Below, in pieces: positions 29,966 to 40,558 of a stretch of 64,000 nt of DNA; the stretch's first letter is position 1, and the number at the start of each line of letters is the position of its first letter. The notes under the pieces were generated by a model, which made no database searches, was not told the DNA's origin, and saw only the letters and a program-made list of their open reading frames with translations. The position numbers and the translations under genes are program-made. The stretch is taken from assembly GCF_004216565.1 (NCBI RefSeq), contig NZ_SGWV01000009.1, positions 655,330-719,329 on the forward strand, read 5' to 3'. This DNA comes from Sphaerotilus mobilis. GTDB taxonomy: Bacteria; Pseudomonadota; Gammaproteobacteria; Burkholderiales; Burkholderiaceae_C.

Positions 29966-30793
29966 TCAGGGTCGCTCGCCCGCCGCCAGCCGGGCCTCGA
30001 TCCCGTCCAGTGCCGGCAGCAGGTCGGCCACGCTGTCGATGACGAGGTGGGCGCCATCGGCCAGCAGGCGTTCGGTGGCGCGCTTGCGCAGCACGGCCTG
30101 CTGGGCTGGCGCGGTGGCCTGCCATTCCTCGCGGCCCATGCCCACCGCGTTGCCGCTGACGGCCACGCCGATCGCCCAGCAGCCGGCTGCCCGGCCTTCC
30201 TGCAGGCCCACGCCGGTGTCGTCGACCTTGACGACACGGTGCGGCGGCCAGACGCCCAGGTCGGCGAAGCAGCGGTACATCATCAGCGGCGAGGGCCGGC
30301 CGGCGGCCAGGTCACCGGCGCAGATCAGGTTGTCCGGCGCGAAGCCGCCCTGCGCGGCCAAGGGCAGCAGCACGTCCATGATGGGCCGGTTGTAGCCGGT
30401 GGTCGAACCGATCTTCAGGCCGCGCGCGCGCAGCGCCTGAACGGTCTCGACCGCACCGGGGATCAGGTCGGCATGGGCTGGGATCACGGCCGCGTTCATC
30501 GGCGTGAATTCCTCGTAGAGCGCGTCGACGTCGGCGTTGCCGAATGGCCGGCCGTGGCGTGACTGCCATTGCGCCGCGATGCGCGGCAGCTGGCCCAGGG
30601 CGTGGATGTGGTCCCACTTGGCCATGCCCATCGGGCCACGCGCCTCGGTGATGCTGAGCTCTACGCCATGGCGCGCGAACAGCTGCACGAAGGCACCCAT
30701 CGGTGCGCGCGAGCCGAAGTCGATGACGGTGCCGGCCCAGTCGAAGACGACGGCGGCCAGGGTGGTGTCGGGGGAAGGCAAGGTCGTGTTCAT
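29966..30793 (-). CDS. phnX: Phosphonoacetaldehyde hydrolase
   Basis: This 275-residue HAD-superfamily enzyme cleaves the C-P bond of phosphonoacetaldehyde to acetaldehyde and phosphate. The aspartate nucleophile is D18 in FDWAGTVID, and the Schiff-base lysine is K59 in GPMGMAKWDHI, a motif diagnostic of PhnX. Later HAD blocks appear as STTGYNRPIM and VVKVDDTGVGLQEG. It follows phnW after 38 bases as the last gene of the phosphonate operon, completing conversion of 2-aminoethylphosphonate to usable phosphate. Confidence 0.95.
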   Translation of the reverse strand: MNTTLPSPDTTLAAVVFDWAGTVIDFGSRAPMGAFVQLFARHGVELSITEARGPMGMAKWDHIHALGQLPRIAAQWQSRHGRPFGNADVDALYEEFTPMNAAVIPAHADLIPGAVETVQALRARGLKIGSTTGYNRPIMDVLLPLAAQGGFAPDNLICAGDLAAGRPSPLMMYRCFADLGVWPPHRVVKVDDTGVGLQEGRAAGCWAIGVAVSGNAVGMGREEWQATAPAQQAVLRKRATERLLADGAHLVIDSVADLLPALDGIEARLAAGERP

Positions 30794-30831
30794 GGCGATC
30801 GTCTCTGGATGCGTGGAGGCTCAGGTCCGGC

Positions 30832-31944
30832 TCATGCGCGGCCCGCCGGCAAGCCCATCGCGGCGAGCGTGCGACCGACCGCGTCGACCGCCTGCTGCAT
30901 CTCCAGGCGGCCGATGGCGCCGATGCAGCCGACGCGGAAGGTCTCGACCTGCGTCAGCTTGCCGGGGTAGAGCAGATAGCCCTGCGCCTTGACCGCTGCG
31001 TAGAAGGCCCGGAAGTCGTAGCGCGCATCGGCCGGCGCGTGGAAGGTGACGATGATGGGCGAGACGAGTTCGGGCGCCAGGAAGGTGCGCAGCCCGAGTG
31101 CGCCCAGGCCGTCGACCAGCGTGCGGCAGTTGTCCTGGTAGCGCGCCAGCCGGGCGGGCTGGCCGCCTTCTTCCGCGAACTGGCGCATCGCCTCGGCCAG
31201 TGCGGCGACGACATGGGTCGGCGGCGTGAAGCGCCATTGGCCCGTGCGCTGCATGTAGGCGTGCTGGTCCTGCAGGTCCATGGCCAGCGAGTGGCTGTTG
31301 CCGGCGCAGGCGTCAACGAGGTCGCGGCGGATGAAGACGAAGCCCATGCCGGGTACGCCCTCCAGGCACTTGCCGCTGGCGGCGACCAGGGCGTCGAAGC
31401 GGATCGTGCGGGCGTCGATCGGCAGCGCACCGAAGGAACTCATCGCGTCGACGATCAGGCCGCGTCCGAGCCGCTCGCAGACCTCGGCGATCTCGGCCAG
31501 CGGGTTGACCACGCCGGTGCCGGTCTCGCAGTGGATCAGGCCGACGTGGCTGATGCTGGGGTCGGCGCGCAGCAGGCCTTCGAGTTCTGCGGGCGAGATC
31601 GGCTGGTCCTCGGCGCGGCTGTGCACCGTCGTGCGCCGGCCCATCAGCGTGGCCAGCTTGCCCATGCGCTGGCAGTAGGCCCCGTTGTCGAGCACCAGCA
31701 GGTGAGCGTCGCGCGGCACCACGGTGGCGACGGCCGCCTCGACGCTGAAGGTGCCACTGCCCTGCAGCGGCACGACCACATGGCTGTCGGCCGCGTGGAT
31801 CACGTCCAGCAGGCGGCGCCGCAGGTCGGCGGTCAGGGCGTTGAAGTCGGCGTCCCAGGAGCCCCAGTCCTTGAGCATCGCGAGCTTCGTGCGCAGCGTG
31901 GTCGTGAGAGGCCCGGGGGTCAGGAGGATGTTGTCGCGATCCAT
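30832..31944 (-). CDS. phnW: 2-aminoethylphosphonate:pyruvate transaminase
   Basis: This 370-residue PLP enzyme transfers the amino group of 2-aminoethylphosphonate to pyruvate, giving phosphonoacetaldehyde for PhnX. It opens [17 protein letters not shown], has [10 protein letters not shown], and binds PLP through the lysine in [15 protein letters not shown]. The start at 31944 is the ATG 11 bases after the permease stop. The frame remains open far upstream, but that extension is a shadow of the permease gene. Confidence 0.95.
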   Translation of the reverse strand: MDRDNILLTPGPLTTTLRTKLAMLKDWGSWDADFNALTADLRRRLLDVIHAADSHVVVPLQGSGTFSVEAAVATVVPRDAHLLVLDNGAYCQRMGKLATLMGRRTTVHSRAEDQPISPAELEGLLRADPSISHVGLIHCETGTGVVNPLAEIAEVCERLGRGLIVDAMSSFGALPIDARTIRFDALVAASGKCLEGVPGMGFVFIRRDLVDACAGNSHSLAMDLQDQHAYMQRTGQWRFTPPTHVVAALAEAMRQFAEEGGQPARLARYQDNCRTLVDGLGALGLRTFLAPELVSPIIVTFHAPADARYDFRAFYAAVKAQGYLLYPGKLTQVETFRVGCIGAIGRLEMQQAVDAVGRTLAAMGLPAGRA

Positions 31945-31955
31945 GGTGATGGGTT

Positions 31956-33743
31956 TCAGCGTGGTCCGGCCGGCTGGCGCCAGGCCTGGGTGTGCCGCTG
32001 GGCCCAACGGGCCAGCAGCAGGTAGAGCACCGTGACGGTGGCCGACACGGCGGTGATCAGCACCGCCATCGCGGCGGCCGCGCCGGTCTCGCCGGCCTCG
32101 TCGAGGTTGAGGATGGCCACCGAGGCCAGCCGCGTGTCGGGCGAATAGAGGAAGACCACCGCCGAGACCGTCGTCATCGCGTTGATGAAGAAGTGGCGCG
32201 AGACATCGATCAGCGTGGGCAGGCAGATCGGCAAGGTGACGCGCCAGCAGGTCAGGTGCAGCGGCACCTTGAGCGAGGCGGAGACGGCCTCGAACTCCGG
32301 GTCGATGGCCTTGAGCGCCGTCGTCATCGTCAGGTGGCCGGTCGTGTAGAAATGGACCAGCGTGCACAGCACCAGCAGCGCGCCCGTCTGGTAGAGGCCG
32401 TGCAGCGGATTGGCCGGCGCGTTGAAAAACAGGATGGTGCCCAGGCCCAGCACCAGGCCCGGCACCGCCATCGGGAGCAACGCCAGCAGGCGCAGCAGCG
32501 CGCGCGCCCCGGGCAGCACGGTGGTCTTCTCCAGCAGCCAGGCACCGGCGAACACGACCAGCGGTCCGATCAGCGCGGTGCCAGCGGCCAGCTTCAGGCT
32601 GTTGAACAGGGCCACGTCCAGCTCGGCATCGACCAGGCCGCTGACGTAGTGGGCCAGGCTGGGCGTCAGGTTGTAGGGCCACAGCGTCGCGAAGGACGCA
32701 AACACCGCCATGCCGAACAACGACAGCATCAGGCCGGCGATCAGCCCGCAGGCCAGCAACATCAGCCGGTCGAAGCCGGGCGAGGGCTGCGGCACCAGCG
32801 TGACCGCGCGGGCCGACAGCATGGCGGTCTGGCGGCGCTGCACCAGGTGGTCGACGCCGAAGCTCAGCAGCGCCGGCAGCAGCAGCAGCAGCGCGACGAT
32901 GGCGCCGCGCTGGAAGTCCTGCTGGCCGATCACCAGCTTGAAGACGTCGGTGGCCAGCACGTTGTAGTTGCCGCCGATGACCTTGGGGATGCCGAAGTCG
33001 GTGATGACCAGCGTGAAGCTGACCATGCCCGCCGACACCAGGCCATAACGCGCGCCCGGCAGCGTGATGGTGAAGAACTTGCGCCAGGCCGAGGTGCCCA
33101 TCGCGTCGGCCGCCTCGTAGAGCCGCGCATCGGCCAGACCCAGCGCACTGACCAGGATCATCAGCACATGCGGGAAGACCGCGAAGCACTCGGCCACCAC
33201 GATGCCCGAGACGCCGTAGATGCCGTCGAAGCCCAACGCGCGCCAGGCGTCGCGCAACAGGCCTTGGTTGCCGAACCAGTAGATCAACGCGATGGCCGAC
33301 AGCAGCGAGGGTGCCAGCAGCGGCAGCAGCGTGATGGCGCGCAGCAGGCCCTTGAAGGGCATGGCGCTTCGGGTCAGCGCATAGGCGAAGACAAAGGCCA
33401 GCGGCAGCACGATCAGCGTCACCAGCACCGACACCCACAGGCTGTTGCCAAGGCTGCGCAGCAGGGCCGGTGAGGCCAGGTAGTCGCGCAGCCCGGCCAG
33501 CGCAACGGCCCAGCCGGCGGGCGGGACGGCCGCGCCCACCGCCGCGTCCGTGGCGACCTTGCCCATCCCGTTCGCCGGCGTGAAAGCCTGCGCCAGGATG
33601 GCTGCCAGTGGCCCACCCAGGCCGACCAGCAGCAGCGCCAGCACGGCCAGCAGCAAGGCCTGGATCAGGCGGTCCGGCGCCGTCGCGTGCAGGCGCGGCG
33701 CGCGGTTGGCGTGCCAGGCGCGGGTCAGCGGCAGGTCGCTCAT
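31956..33743 (-). CDS. 2-aminoethylphosphonate ABC transporter permease, fused PhnU-PhnV type
   Basis: This 595-residue membrane protein has two permease units in one chain, each with its own ATPase-contact loop: [20 protein letters not shown] in the first half and [20 protein letters not shown] in the second. It is about twice the length of a single permease, matching the fused phosphonate-associated permeases of Burkholderiales rather than separate PhnU and PhnV. The start overlaps the ATPase stop by four bases (ATGA, 33743-33740). About 12-13 helices are expected. Confidence 0.9.
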   Translation of the reverse strand: MSDLPLTRAWHANRAPRLHATAPDRLIQALLLAVLALLLVGLGGPLAAILAQAFTPANGMGKVATDAAVGAAVPPAGWAVALAGLRDYLASPALLRSLGNSLWVSVLVTLIVLPLAFVFAYALTRSAMPFKGLLRAITLLPLLAPSLLSAIALIYWFGNQGLLRDAWRALGFDGIYGVSGIVVAECFAVFPHVLMILVSALGLADARLYEAADAMGTSAWRKFFTITLPGARYGLVSAGMVSFTLVITDFGIPKVIGGNYNVLATDVFKLVIGQQDFQRGAIVALLLLLPALLSFGVDHLVQRRQTAMLSARAVTLVPQPSPGFDRLMLLACGLIAGLMLSLFGMAVFASFATLWPYNLTPSLAHYVSGLVDAELDVALFNSLKLAAGTALIGPLVVFAGAWLLEKTTVLPGARALLRLLALLPMAVPGLVLGLGTILFFNAPANPLHGLYQTGALLVLCTLVHFYTTGHLTMTTALKAIDPEFEAVSASLKVPLHLTCWRVTLPICLPTLIDVSRHFFINAMTTVSAVVFLYSPDTRLASVAILNLDEAGETGAAAAMAVLITAVSATVTVLYLLLARWAQRHTQAWRQPAGPR

Positions 33744-34849
33744 GCCGCTTGACCTTCGGCCCGCTCGAACACCCGCAGGCGATCGGTGCGCAGCGCGAAG
33801 CGCAGCGTGCGTCCGGCCTGCACGCCGAACTCGTCCATCTGGTTGAGCGAGAACTGCAGCAGCAGCGGCGCACTGCCCTCGGGCAGGCCGTCGACCCGGA
33901 CCGAGGCGAGGCAGTTGCCGCCCAGGAACTCGACCGCGTCGACGCGGCCCTGGCACAGCCCAGGCGTGGCCGGGTCGAGCCCGTCCAGCCCCTCCAGCCG
34001 GCGGTCCTCCGGACGCAGGTAGAGCGTCACCGGCGTGCCGGCTGCCGGCTCGGTCGACGCGCGGGCCGGCAGGCGCAACTGGCCGCTGCGATACCAGCCG
34101 CCGCCCTCGGCAACGGCCTCCAGGCGGTTGCACTTGCCGACGAAGTCGGCGACAAAAGGCGTGGCCGGTTCGCGGTAGATCTCCAGCGGCGTGCCGACCT
34201 GCTCGATGCGCCCGCCGTTCATCACCACGATGCGATCGGCCACCGACAGCGCCTCCTCCTGGTCGTGCGTGACCATGATGGTGGTGACGCCCAGCTGGCG
34301 CTGCAACGCGCGGATCTCGTTGCGCAGCCGCACCCGCACGATGGCATCGAGCGCCGACAGCGGCTCGTCGAGCAGCAGCAGCCCCGGCGAGGTCGCCAGC
34401 GCGCGCGCCAGCGCGACGCGCTGCTGCTGGCCGCCCGACATCTGCGCCGGGTACTTGGCCTCGCTGCCGGACAGGCCGACCCGGTCGAGCAGCTCGTCGA
34501 CCCGCCGTGCGATCGCCTGGCGCGAGCCGCCGCCGTTGACCAGGCCATAGGCGACGTTCTCGCCGATGGTCAGGTTGGGGAAGAGCGCGTAGGACTGGAA
34601 GACGATGCCGTAGTCGCGTTCCACCGGCGGCAGCCGCGAGATGTCGCGGCCTTCCTGCACCAGCCTGCCGGCGCTCTGGGTCTCGAGGCCCGCGATGATG
34701 CGCAGCAGCGTGGTCTTGCCGCAGCCCGAGGGGCCGAGGAAGCACACGAACTCGCCGCGCGCGATCGTCAGGTCGATGCCGTCGAGCGCCCTGAAGTCAC
34801 CCCAGTGCTTGTGGATGCCTTCCAGGACCAGGCAGGGCGAGGCGCTCAC
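33740..34849 (-). CDS. phnT: 2-aminoethylphosphonate ABC transporter, ATP-binding protein
   Basis: This 369-residue ATPase has Walker [10 protein letters not shown], the signature [15 protein letters not shown], Walker [13 protein letters not shown] and the switch [12 protein letters not shown], then a C-terminal TOBE domain. The start is a GTG at 34849 overlapping the TGA of the binding-protein gene (GTGA). The downstream permease start likewise overlaps its stop, so three transporter genes are translationally coupled. Confidence 0.92.
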   Translation of the reverse strand: MSASPCLVLEGIHKHWGDFRALDGIDLTIARGEFVCFLGPSGCGKTTLLRIIAGLETQSAGRLVQEGRDISRLPPVERDYGIVFQSYALFPNLTIGENVAYGLVNGGGSRQAIARRVDELLDRVGLSGSEAKYPAQMSGGQQQRVALARALATSPGLLLLDEPLSALDAIVRVRLRNEIRALQRQLGVTTIMVTHDQEEALSVADRIVVMNGGRIEQVGTPLEIYREPATPFVADFVGKCNRLEAVAEGGGWYRSGQLRLPARASTEPAAGTPVTLYLRPEDRRLEGLDGLDPATPGLCQGRVDAVEFLGGNCLASVRVDGLPEGSAPLLLQFSLNQMDEFGVQAGRTLRFALRTDRLRVFERAEGQAA

Positions 34850-35889
34850 TTGCGGGCTTCGCTCTTGCTGTCGTAGCGCTTGAGCCATTCGGCCAGCACG
34901 CGCTCGCGGTTGGCCGCCGATTCCTCGAAGTCCAGCTTGATCAGGCGCGTCTCGTAGTCGGCCGGGATGTTGGGCAGCTTGGGCGCGACGCCGGGCTGGG
35001 CGGTCAACGCAAAGTTCTTGCCGTACAGCGTCATCGCGTCCTTGCTGGACGCCCAGTCGGCCAGCTTGCGCGCGGCCTCGATGTTGCGGGTGCCCTTGTG
35101 GATCGCGAAGGCCTCCAGGTCCCAGCCCAGGCCTTCCTTCGGGAACACCAGCTCGATCGGTGCGCCCTTGAGCTTGTTGGACTGCGCGCGGTACTCGAAG
35201 GAGATGCCCGCGACGTACTCGCCGGCGGCAGCCATGTTGCAGGGCTTGCTGCCCGAGTGCGTGTACTGGGCGATGTTGGCGTGCAGCGCATCCATGTATT
35301 CCCAGCCGCCGCCCTTGCCGTCCTTGTCGCCGAACAGCGCGAGCCAGGCGACCACGTCGAAGTAGCCGGTGCCCGACGAGGCCGGGTTGGGCATCACGAC
35401 CTGACCCTTGAACTCGGGCTTGGTCAGGTCCTTCCAGCTGGTCGGGATGGCGATGTTGCGCTTGGCCGCCTCGACGGTGTTGAAGCAGACCGTCGCGCCG
35501 AACACGTTCATGCCGAACCACGCCGGCGGGTTCTTCTTGTCACGGTACTGCGACATGATCGCGTCGAGGTTGAGCGGCGCATACGGTTCGAGCATGCCGT
35601 TGCGGTTGAGCAGCGCCAGGCTGGACGCAGCCACGCCCCAGACCACGTCGGCCTGCGGGTTGGCCTTCTCGGCCAGCAGCTTGGCGGTGATGACGCCGGT
35701 CGAGTCACGCACCCACTTGATGTCGATGTTCGGGTTGACCGCGTTGAAGCCCTGCTGATAGGCCTTGAGCTGGTCGGTCTCCAGCGCGGTGTAGACGGTC
35801 AGCGTGGTCTTCTGGGCGTGGGCGACGCCACCGAAGGCCAGGACGAGCGCGGCGGCGAGGGCGCTGCGGAGGATGTTCAGGCGAGTCAT
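34846..35889 (-). CDS. phnS: 2-aminoethylphosphonate ABC transporter, substrate-binding protein
   Basis: This 347-residue periplasmic protein has a Sec signal peptide (MTRLNILRSALAAALVLAFG, cleavage at AHA/QK). The mature start KTTLTVYTALETDQLKAYQQ is characteristic of the phosphonate-associated iron/AEP-binding family. Its position as first gene of the operon ending in phnW-phnX makes aminoethylphosphonate the likely ligand. ACGGAGC precedes the ATG. The upstream 197-base divergent region carries two inverted repeats. Confidence 0.92.
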   Translation of the reverse strand: MTRLNILRSALAAALVLAFGGVAHAQKTTLTVYTALETDQLKAYQQGFNAVNPNIDIKWVRDSTGVITAKLLAEKANPQADVVWGVAASSLALLNRNGMLEPYAPLNLDAIMSQYRDKKNPPAWFGMNVFGATVCFNTVEAAKRNIAIPTSWKDLTKPEFKGQVVMPNPASSGTGYFDVVAWLALFGDKDGKGGGWEYMDALHANIAQYTHSGSKPCNMAAAGEYVAGISFEYRAQSNKLKGAPIELVFPKEGLGWDLEAFAIHKGTRNIEAARKLADWASSKDAMTLYGKNFALTAQPGVAPKLPNIPADYETRLIKLDFEESAANRERVLAEWLKRYDSKSEARK

Positions 35890-35934
35890 CGAGAGCTCCG
35901 TTGGGTGGATGTCCGTCGTTGTAGGAGCAGCAGA

Positions 35935-36014
35935 TGACACGTTGGTGTCAGACCGGGATCGACGGTCGCCACGAGCCGTTTTCGTCGATTGAAGGTTGTG
36001 GATTGTTGACAATC
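35935..36014. promoter_or_regulatory. Divergent phn promoter region with operator candidates
   Basis: Two inverted repeats lie between phnS and phnR. TGACAC/GTGTCA (35935-35940/35945-35950) has a 4-base centre. GATTGTTGACAATC (36001-36014) is a near-perfect 14-bp palindrome with a TG centre. The latter fits the TTGT-N2-ACAA pattern of FadR-subfamily GntR operators, and it contains TTGACA (36005-36010), a consensus -35 box oriented towards phnR. A regulator bound there would block phnR transcription and could also control phnS. The -10 region is weak. Confidence 0.6.
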
Positions 36015-36086
36015 TGCGATCGTCAAGATGAATCCCGGTGGCGTCGCGGCCGATAATCCGGCCTCGCCCACCTGATCCGAACCGCC

Positions 36087-36845
36087 ATGTCGACCGAGAA
36101 CATCGCCCTGCTGCAAGGCACGTCACTGGCCACCCTGGTGCAGGCCGAGGTCGAGCGCCTGATCCTCGAGGGCGAGCTGGCACCCGGCGCCAAGCTCACC
36201 GAGGCCGACCTGGTCGCCCGGCTGGGCGTCTCGCGCGGTCCCATCCGCGAGGCCTTTCGCATGCTCGAGGAAGCCGGCCTGGTGCGCACCGAAAAGAACC
36301 GCGGCACGTTTGTGCGCGAGCTGCCGATCGAGGAGGTGCTGGAGATCTTCGAGGTCCGCGCCCTGATGGACCAGCACGTCGGCCGCAAGCTGGCCGAGAC
36401 CGTGAGCGCCGCGCAGGCGCGCGAGCTGCGCAAGTTCGTCGAGGTGATGGAGACGGCGGCCAAGGCCGGCGATGCGGCGACCTTCCACCTGCACAACCTG
36501 CAGTTCCACGACCGCCTGCTCGAACTGGCGGGCAACGCCAAGCTGGCGTCGACCTACCGCAAGCTCACCAACGAGCTGCGCCTGCACCGGCGCCAGAACC
36601 TCACGCCCGAGTCGATGGCGGTCTATGCCCGCGAGCACCGACAGATCGTGCGGGCCATCTCGGCCGGCGACGTCGAGACCGCCGGCCGGGCCATGCACGA
36701 CCACGTCATGAACAGCCGCGAGCGGACCTGGCAGCGCCACCTGGCCACGCAGGCGGCGAGCGCGCCGCCCGCTGGCGCGAACGCCGACGCGGTCGAGCCG
36801 GTCGAGGCGGTCGCGCGGACCGCGCGGCGCCGCTCGCCGGTCTGA
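36087..36845 (+). CDS. phnR: Phosphonate-associated GntR-family regulator
   Basis: This 252-residue FCD-type GntR protein has the winged helix LILEGELAPGAKLTEADLVA followed by VSRGPIREAFRMLEE, and an FCD domain with LHNLQFHDRLLEL and the C-terminal AMHDHVMNSRE. It is divergent from phnS-T-UV-W-X and followed at once by an EamA transporter, the arrangement of the Burkholderia phosphonate-utilisation regulator family. It likely represses the phn genes in the absence of aminoethylphosphonate or a derivative. Confidence 0.9.
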   Translation: MSTENIALLQGTSLATLVQAEVERLILEGELAPGAKLTEADLVARLGVSRGPIREAFRMLEEAGLVRTEKNRGTFVRELPIEEVLEIFEVRALMDQHVGRKLAETVSAAQARELRKFVEVMETAAKAGDAATFHLHNLQFHDRLLELAGNAKLASTYRKLTNELRLHRRQNLTPESMAVYAREHRQIVRAISAGDVETAGRAMHDHVMNSRERTWQRHLATQAASAPPAGANADAVEPVEAVARTARRRSPV

Positions 36846-36848
36846 GGC

Positions 36849-37760
36849 GTGGCCAGGACCGACATGCCCGCCATGCCCGACATGTCCGCCGCGGTGCTGC
36901 TGGCCGTGCTGGTGGGCGCGCTGCTGCACGCGGGCTGGAACGCGCTGATCAAGTCCTCGGCCGACAAGACACTCGACACCGCGTTGATCCATGGCATGGC
37001 CACGCTCGTGGCCGTGCCGGCGCTCTTGTGGCTGGGCCCTCCGCCGCCGGCAGCCTGGCCCTGGATCGCGGGATCGATGCTGATCCACATCGGCTACTAC
37101 GTGGCGCTGGCCGGGGCCTACCGCCATGGCGACCTGGGCCTGACCTACCCGATCATGCGTGGCAGCGCGCCGCTGCTGGTGGCCCTGTCCAGCTCGACGC
37201 TGCTGGGCGAGACGCTCTCGCCGCTGGCCTGGCTGGGCATCGCCGCGATCAGCCTTGGCGTGCTGACGCTGGGCCTGTCGCGCCAGCGCCTGCGCCCGGG
37301 CCCGGACGGCGCCGAAGACCGCGTCCGGCGCCGTCGGGCACTGCTGTTCGCCTTCGGCAACGCCGGCTTCATCGCCGCCTACACCCTGGTCGATGGCATC
37401 GGCGTGCGGGCGGCCGGCGAGCCCGGGCCCTACATCGCGGCGCTGTTCCTGTTCGACGGCCTGCCCTACCTCGGCCTGGTGCTGTGGCAGCGGCGTGCCG
37501 ACCTCGGCCCCGTGCGCCGCTACATGGCCGGACGCTGGCCGCTGGCCTCGCTGGGCACGCTGGCGTCGATCGGCAGCTACGGGATCGCGCTGTGGGCCAT
37601 GACGCGCTCGCCAGTCGCCACGGTCGCAGCCGTCCGCGAGACCTCGGTGCTGTTCGCGGCCCTGATCGGTGCCGTGCTGTTGCGCGAGCCCTTCGGCTGG
37701 CAGCGGGGTGTCGGCACCGCCGTCATCGTGGGTGGCGTAATGGCCCTGAGACTGGGCTGA
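36849..37760 (+). CDS. EamA/DMT-family membrane protein linked to phosphonate use
   Basis: This 303-residue protein has about ten membrane helices in two EamA halves (LLAVLVGALLHAGWNALIK at the start, GFIAAYTLVDGIGVRAAG at the second half). It starts at a GTG three bases after the phnR stop; ATGs five and eleven codons later are alternatives. Proteins of this DUF6-type group accompany phosphonate loci in Burkholderiales. A role in exporting an amine or alanine by-product is possible but unproven. Confidence 0.8.
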   Translation: MARTDMPAMPDMSAAVLLAVLVGALLHAGWNALIKSSADKTLDTALIHGMATLVAVPALLWLGPPPPAAWPWIAGSMLIHIGYYVALAGAYRHGDLGLTYPIMRGSAPLLVALSSSTLLGETLSPLAWLGIAAISLGVLTLGLSRQRLRPGPDGAEDRVRRRRALLFAFGNAGFIAAYTLVDGIGVRAAGEPGPYIAALFLFDGLPYLGLVLWQRRADLGPVRRYMAGRWPLASLGTLASIGSYGIALWAMTRSPVATVAAVRETSVLFAALIGAVLLREPFGWQRGVGTAVIVGGVMALRLG

Positions 37761-37873
37761 AGTCACCCCCAACTGGGCCGACAACTTGTCGTGGCCGTCG
37801 GTGGGCCTGCGGGTGACAAGGCCTTGTGTGCTCACGTACAACCCGGGCCTCCAACTCACCCGGGAGCCTATCC

Positions 37874-38788
<915 letters not shown>

Positions 38789-38802
38789 GGACGCGTCTGT
38801 CG

Positions 38803-38836
38803 GGGCCCCGGCTGCGGCTTGCCGCAGCCGGGGCCC
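38803..38836. terminator. Bidirectional terminator between dienelactone hydrolase and hpd
   Basis: A perfect 16-bp inverted repeat, arms 38803-38818 and 38821-38836, is separated by only TT. The left arm reads GGGCCCCGGCTGCGGC. It fills the 51-base gap between two convergent stop codons. The stem is very stable. T-runs on both sides are weak, but placement strongly suggests a shared two-way transcription end. Confidence 0.7.
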
Positions 38837-38839
38837 TGT

Positions 38840-40015
38840 TCACGTCGGCTGGATCACGCCACGCCGGATCTGGTCGCGCTCCATCGACTCGAACAGGGCC
38901 TTGAAGTTGCCCTCGCCGAAGCCTTCGTCGGCCTTGCGCTCGATGAACTCGAAGAAGACCGGGCCCAGCAGGGGCTGGCTGAAGATCTGCAGCAGCAGGC
39001 GCTTCTGGCCACCGGCGGTCGAGCCGTCCATCAGGATGCCGCGGGCCTGCAGTTCGGGCACCGGCTCACCATGGCCGGGCAGGCGCTCGGCCAGCATCTC
39101 GTAGTAGATGTCGTTGGGGGCGGTCATCAGCGGGATGCCGGCCATTTGCAGCGCGTCGACGGTGTCGATCAGGTTGGCGGTCGACAGCGCCACGTGCTGG
39201 ATGCCCTCGCCGTTGAACTGCATCAGGAACTCCTCGATCTGGCCGGCGCCCTTGCCCGATTCCTCGTTCAGCGGGATGCGGATCAGCCCGTCCGGCGCGG
39301 TCATCGCACGGCTGGTCAGGCCGGTGTATTCGCCCTGGATGTCGAAGTAGCGGATCTCGCGGAAGTTGAACAGCCGCTCGTAGAACCCGCCCCAGAACGC
39401 CATGCGGCCACGGTAGACGTTGTGCGTCAGGTGGTCGATCTGCTGCAGGCCATGGCCGACCGGGCGGCGCGGCACGCCCTCGATGAACTCGAAGTCGATG
39501 TCGTAGATGGACTTGCCTTCCTGGACCGACGCCCTGCCGCCCGAAGTCGGTTCGGCCCCCTCGGGGGGTGGGGGGCTGTCGAAGCGGTCGATCAGGTAGA
39601 GCGGCGCGCCGCCGATGCCCTTGATGGCCGGCAGGCGCAGCTCCATCGGTCCGGTCGGGATCTCGATGGGCTGGGCGCCGAGTTCAAGCGCCCGCGCGTA
39701 GGCCCGGTGCGAGTCCTTGACCCGGAAGGCCAGCCCGCAGGCGCTCGGCCCGTGCTCGGCGGCGAAGTAGCCGGCCAGGCTGCGCGGCTCGCGGTTGACG
39801 ATGAAGTTGATGCCGCCCTGACGGTAGAGCAGCACATCCTTGCTGCGGTGACGGGCGACCAGCGTGAAGCCCATGCGCTCGAACAGCGGCTCCAGCAGGC
39901 CGGGGGTGGGCGAGGCGAACTCGACGAACTCGAAGCCCATCAGGCCCATCGGGTTGTCGATGGTGGCGGGTGTGGGAACAGAAACGGGAACGGATGCGGG
40001 AACGGCTGCGGACAT
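38840..40015 (-). CDS. hpd: 4-hydroxyphenylpyruvate dioxygenase
   Basis: This 391-residue iron dioxygenase converts 4-hydroxyphenylpyruvate to homogentisate in tyrosine catabolism. The iron ligands are H195 in [10 protein letters not shown], the histidine in GIQHVALST, and the glutamate in [15 protein letters not shown] lies before the ATG at 40015. Residues 147-168 ([14 protein letters not shown], then RASVQEGK) interrupt the usual link between the two vicinal-oxygen-chelate halves. The DNA there resembles the type 2 intergenic repeats. The N-terminus has a degenerate [13 protein letters not shown] tract from hexamer-like DNA repeats. Confidence 0.93.
   Translation of the reverse strand: MSAAVPASVPVSVPTPATIDNPMGLMGFEFVEFASPTPGLLEPLFERMGFTLVARHRSKDVLLYRQGGINFIVNREPRSLAGYFAAEHGPSACGLAFRVKDSHRAYARALELGAQPIEIPTGPMELRLPAIKGIGGAPLYLIDRFDSPPPPEGAEPTSGGRASVQEGKSIYDIDFEFIEGVPRRPVGHGLQQIDHLTHNVYRGRMAFWGGFYERLFNFREIRYFDIQGEYTGLTSRAMTAPDGLIRIPLNEESGKGAGQIEEFLMQFNGEGIQHVALSTANLIDTVDALQMAGIPLMTAPNDIYYEMLAERLPGHGEPVPELQARGILMDGSTAGGQKRLLLQIFSQPLLGPVFFEFIERKADEGFGEGNFKALFESMERDQIRRGVIQPT
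39531..39577 (-). repeat. Type 2 palindromic element inside hpd, in frame
   Basis: Read on the coding strand, the segment runs CCCCCCGAGGGGGCC, then GAACCGACTTCGGGCGGCAGGGCG. The intergenic type 2 element at 11842-11922 runs CCCCCCAGGGGGGCC, then TCGGCCCGCTTGGGGCGGCCCGGCG. The shared order of palindrome, GCC, CTTsGGGCGGC and GGCG suggests the same element family. Here it encodes the extra [16 protein letters not shown] residues between the two HPPD domains without breaking the frame. Confidence 0.55.
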
Positions 40016-40070
40016 GGAAGTCCTCCATGGATGACAAATGCCGGAACGGCGGAACGGCGGAACGCAAACA

Positions 40071-40092
40071 GCCGGCGCGCCAGTGCGCCGGC
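40071..40092. other. Hairpin in the hpd-slyX gap
   Basis: GCCGGCGC (40071-40078) pairs perfectly with GCGCCGGC (40085-40092) around a 6-base loop. A short direct repeat, CGGAACGG repeated, lies just before it (about 40041-40061). The 261-base divergent gap otherwise holds no convincing gene. It must contain the promoters for hpd and slyX. Confidence 0.4.
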
Positions 40093-40276
40093 ACACGGAC
40101 AGGCTCAGGCCGCGTCCGGCGGCGCGCACGGGCGACCCCGCACGCTGCGCGCGAGGTGCATGCCGACGATGAGCCGTGGTTCGTTCATGGAGGAGGGGAA
40201 AGCGCTGAACGGCCAGTCTATCGGGCGGTCCCTGGCTTGAACATCCGGAACGACAAGGTCATGCACGCCATCGAGA

Positions 40277-40504
40277 ATGCCGGCCATGACGCCCGAACAG
40301 ATCGACCAGCGCCTGACCGACCTTGAGGTCAAGCTCAGCTACACCGAGGACCTGGTGGAGCACCTCAACACCGTCGTGATCGGGCAGGCCCGCCAGATCG
40401 ACCTGCTGGTGCGCGAGCTGACGCGGCTGCGCCAGCAGGCCGATGACCAGACCAGCGCGCCCGGCACCCGCAGCCTGCGCGACGAGCTGCCGCCGCACTA
40501 CTGA
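40277..40504 (+). CDS. slyX: SlyX family protein
   Basis: This 75-residue protein is predicted as a short coiled coil: RLTDLEVKLSYTEDLVEHLN is the SlyX signature, and the C-terminus ends RDELPPHY, as in the family (PPHY tail). The molecular role of SlyX is not established. The start may be ATG 40277 or ATG 40286. It precedes a CYTH-domain gene by 54 bases, a gap made mostly of a tandem pentamer. Confidence 0.88.
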   Translation: MPAMTPEQIDQRLTDLEVKLSYTEDLVEHLNTVVIGQARQIDLLVRELTRLRQQADDQTSAPGTRSLRDELPPHY

Positions 40505-40539
40505 CCTGACCCGACCTGACCTGACCTGACCTCACTGAC
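40501..40539 (+). repeat. Short tandem repeat of CTGAC pentamers
   Basis: Seven consecutive pentamers, CTGAC twice, CCGAC, then CTGAC three times and a degenerate CTCACTGAC end, begin inside the last codons of slyX and run towards the CYTH gene start. Such pentamer tracts can change length by slippage. Here a change would alter only spacing before the next gene, not a reading frame. Confidence 0.7.
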
Positions 40540-40558
40540 GTTGCAGACGGAAGTTGCC

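Noticed and set aside
31945..33873. Apparent N-terminal extension of phnW by some 640 codons
   Set aside because: The extension is an out-of-frame reading of the permease gene, which is itself a well-supported membrane protein. PhnW starts naturally at [12 protein letters not shown].
40105..40190. Small minus-strand frame beginning [13 protein letters not shown]
   Set aside because: It is only 27 codons long, has a pyrimidine-rich sequence instead of a ribosome site upstream, and shows no recognisable feature.
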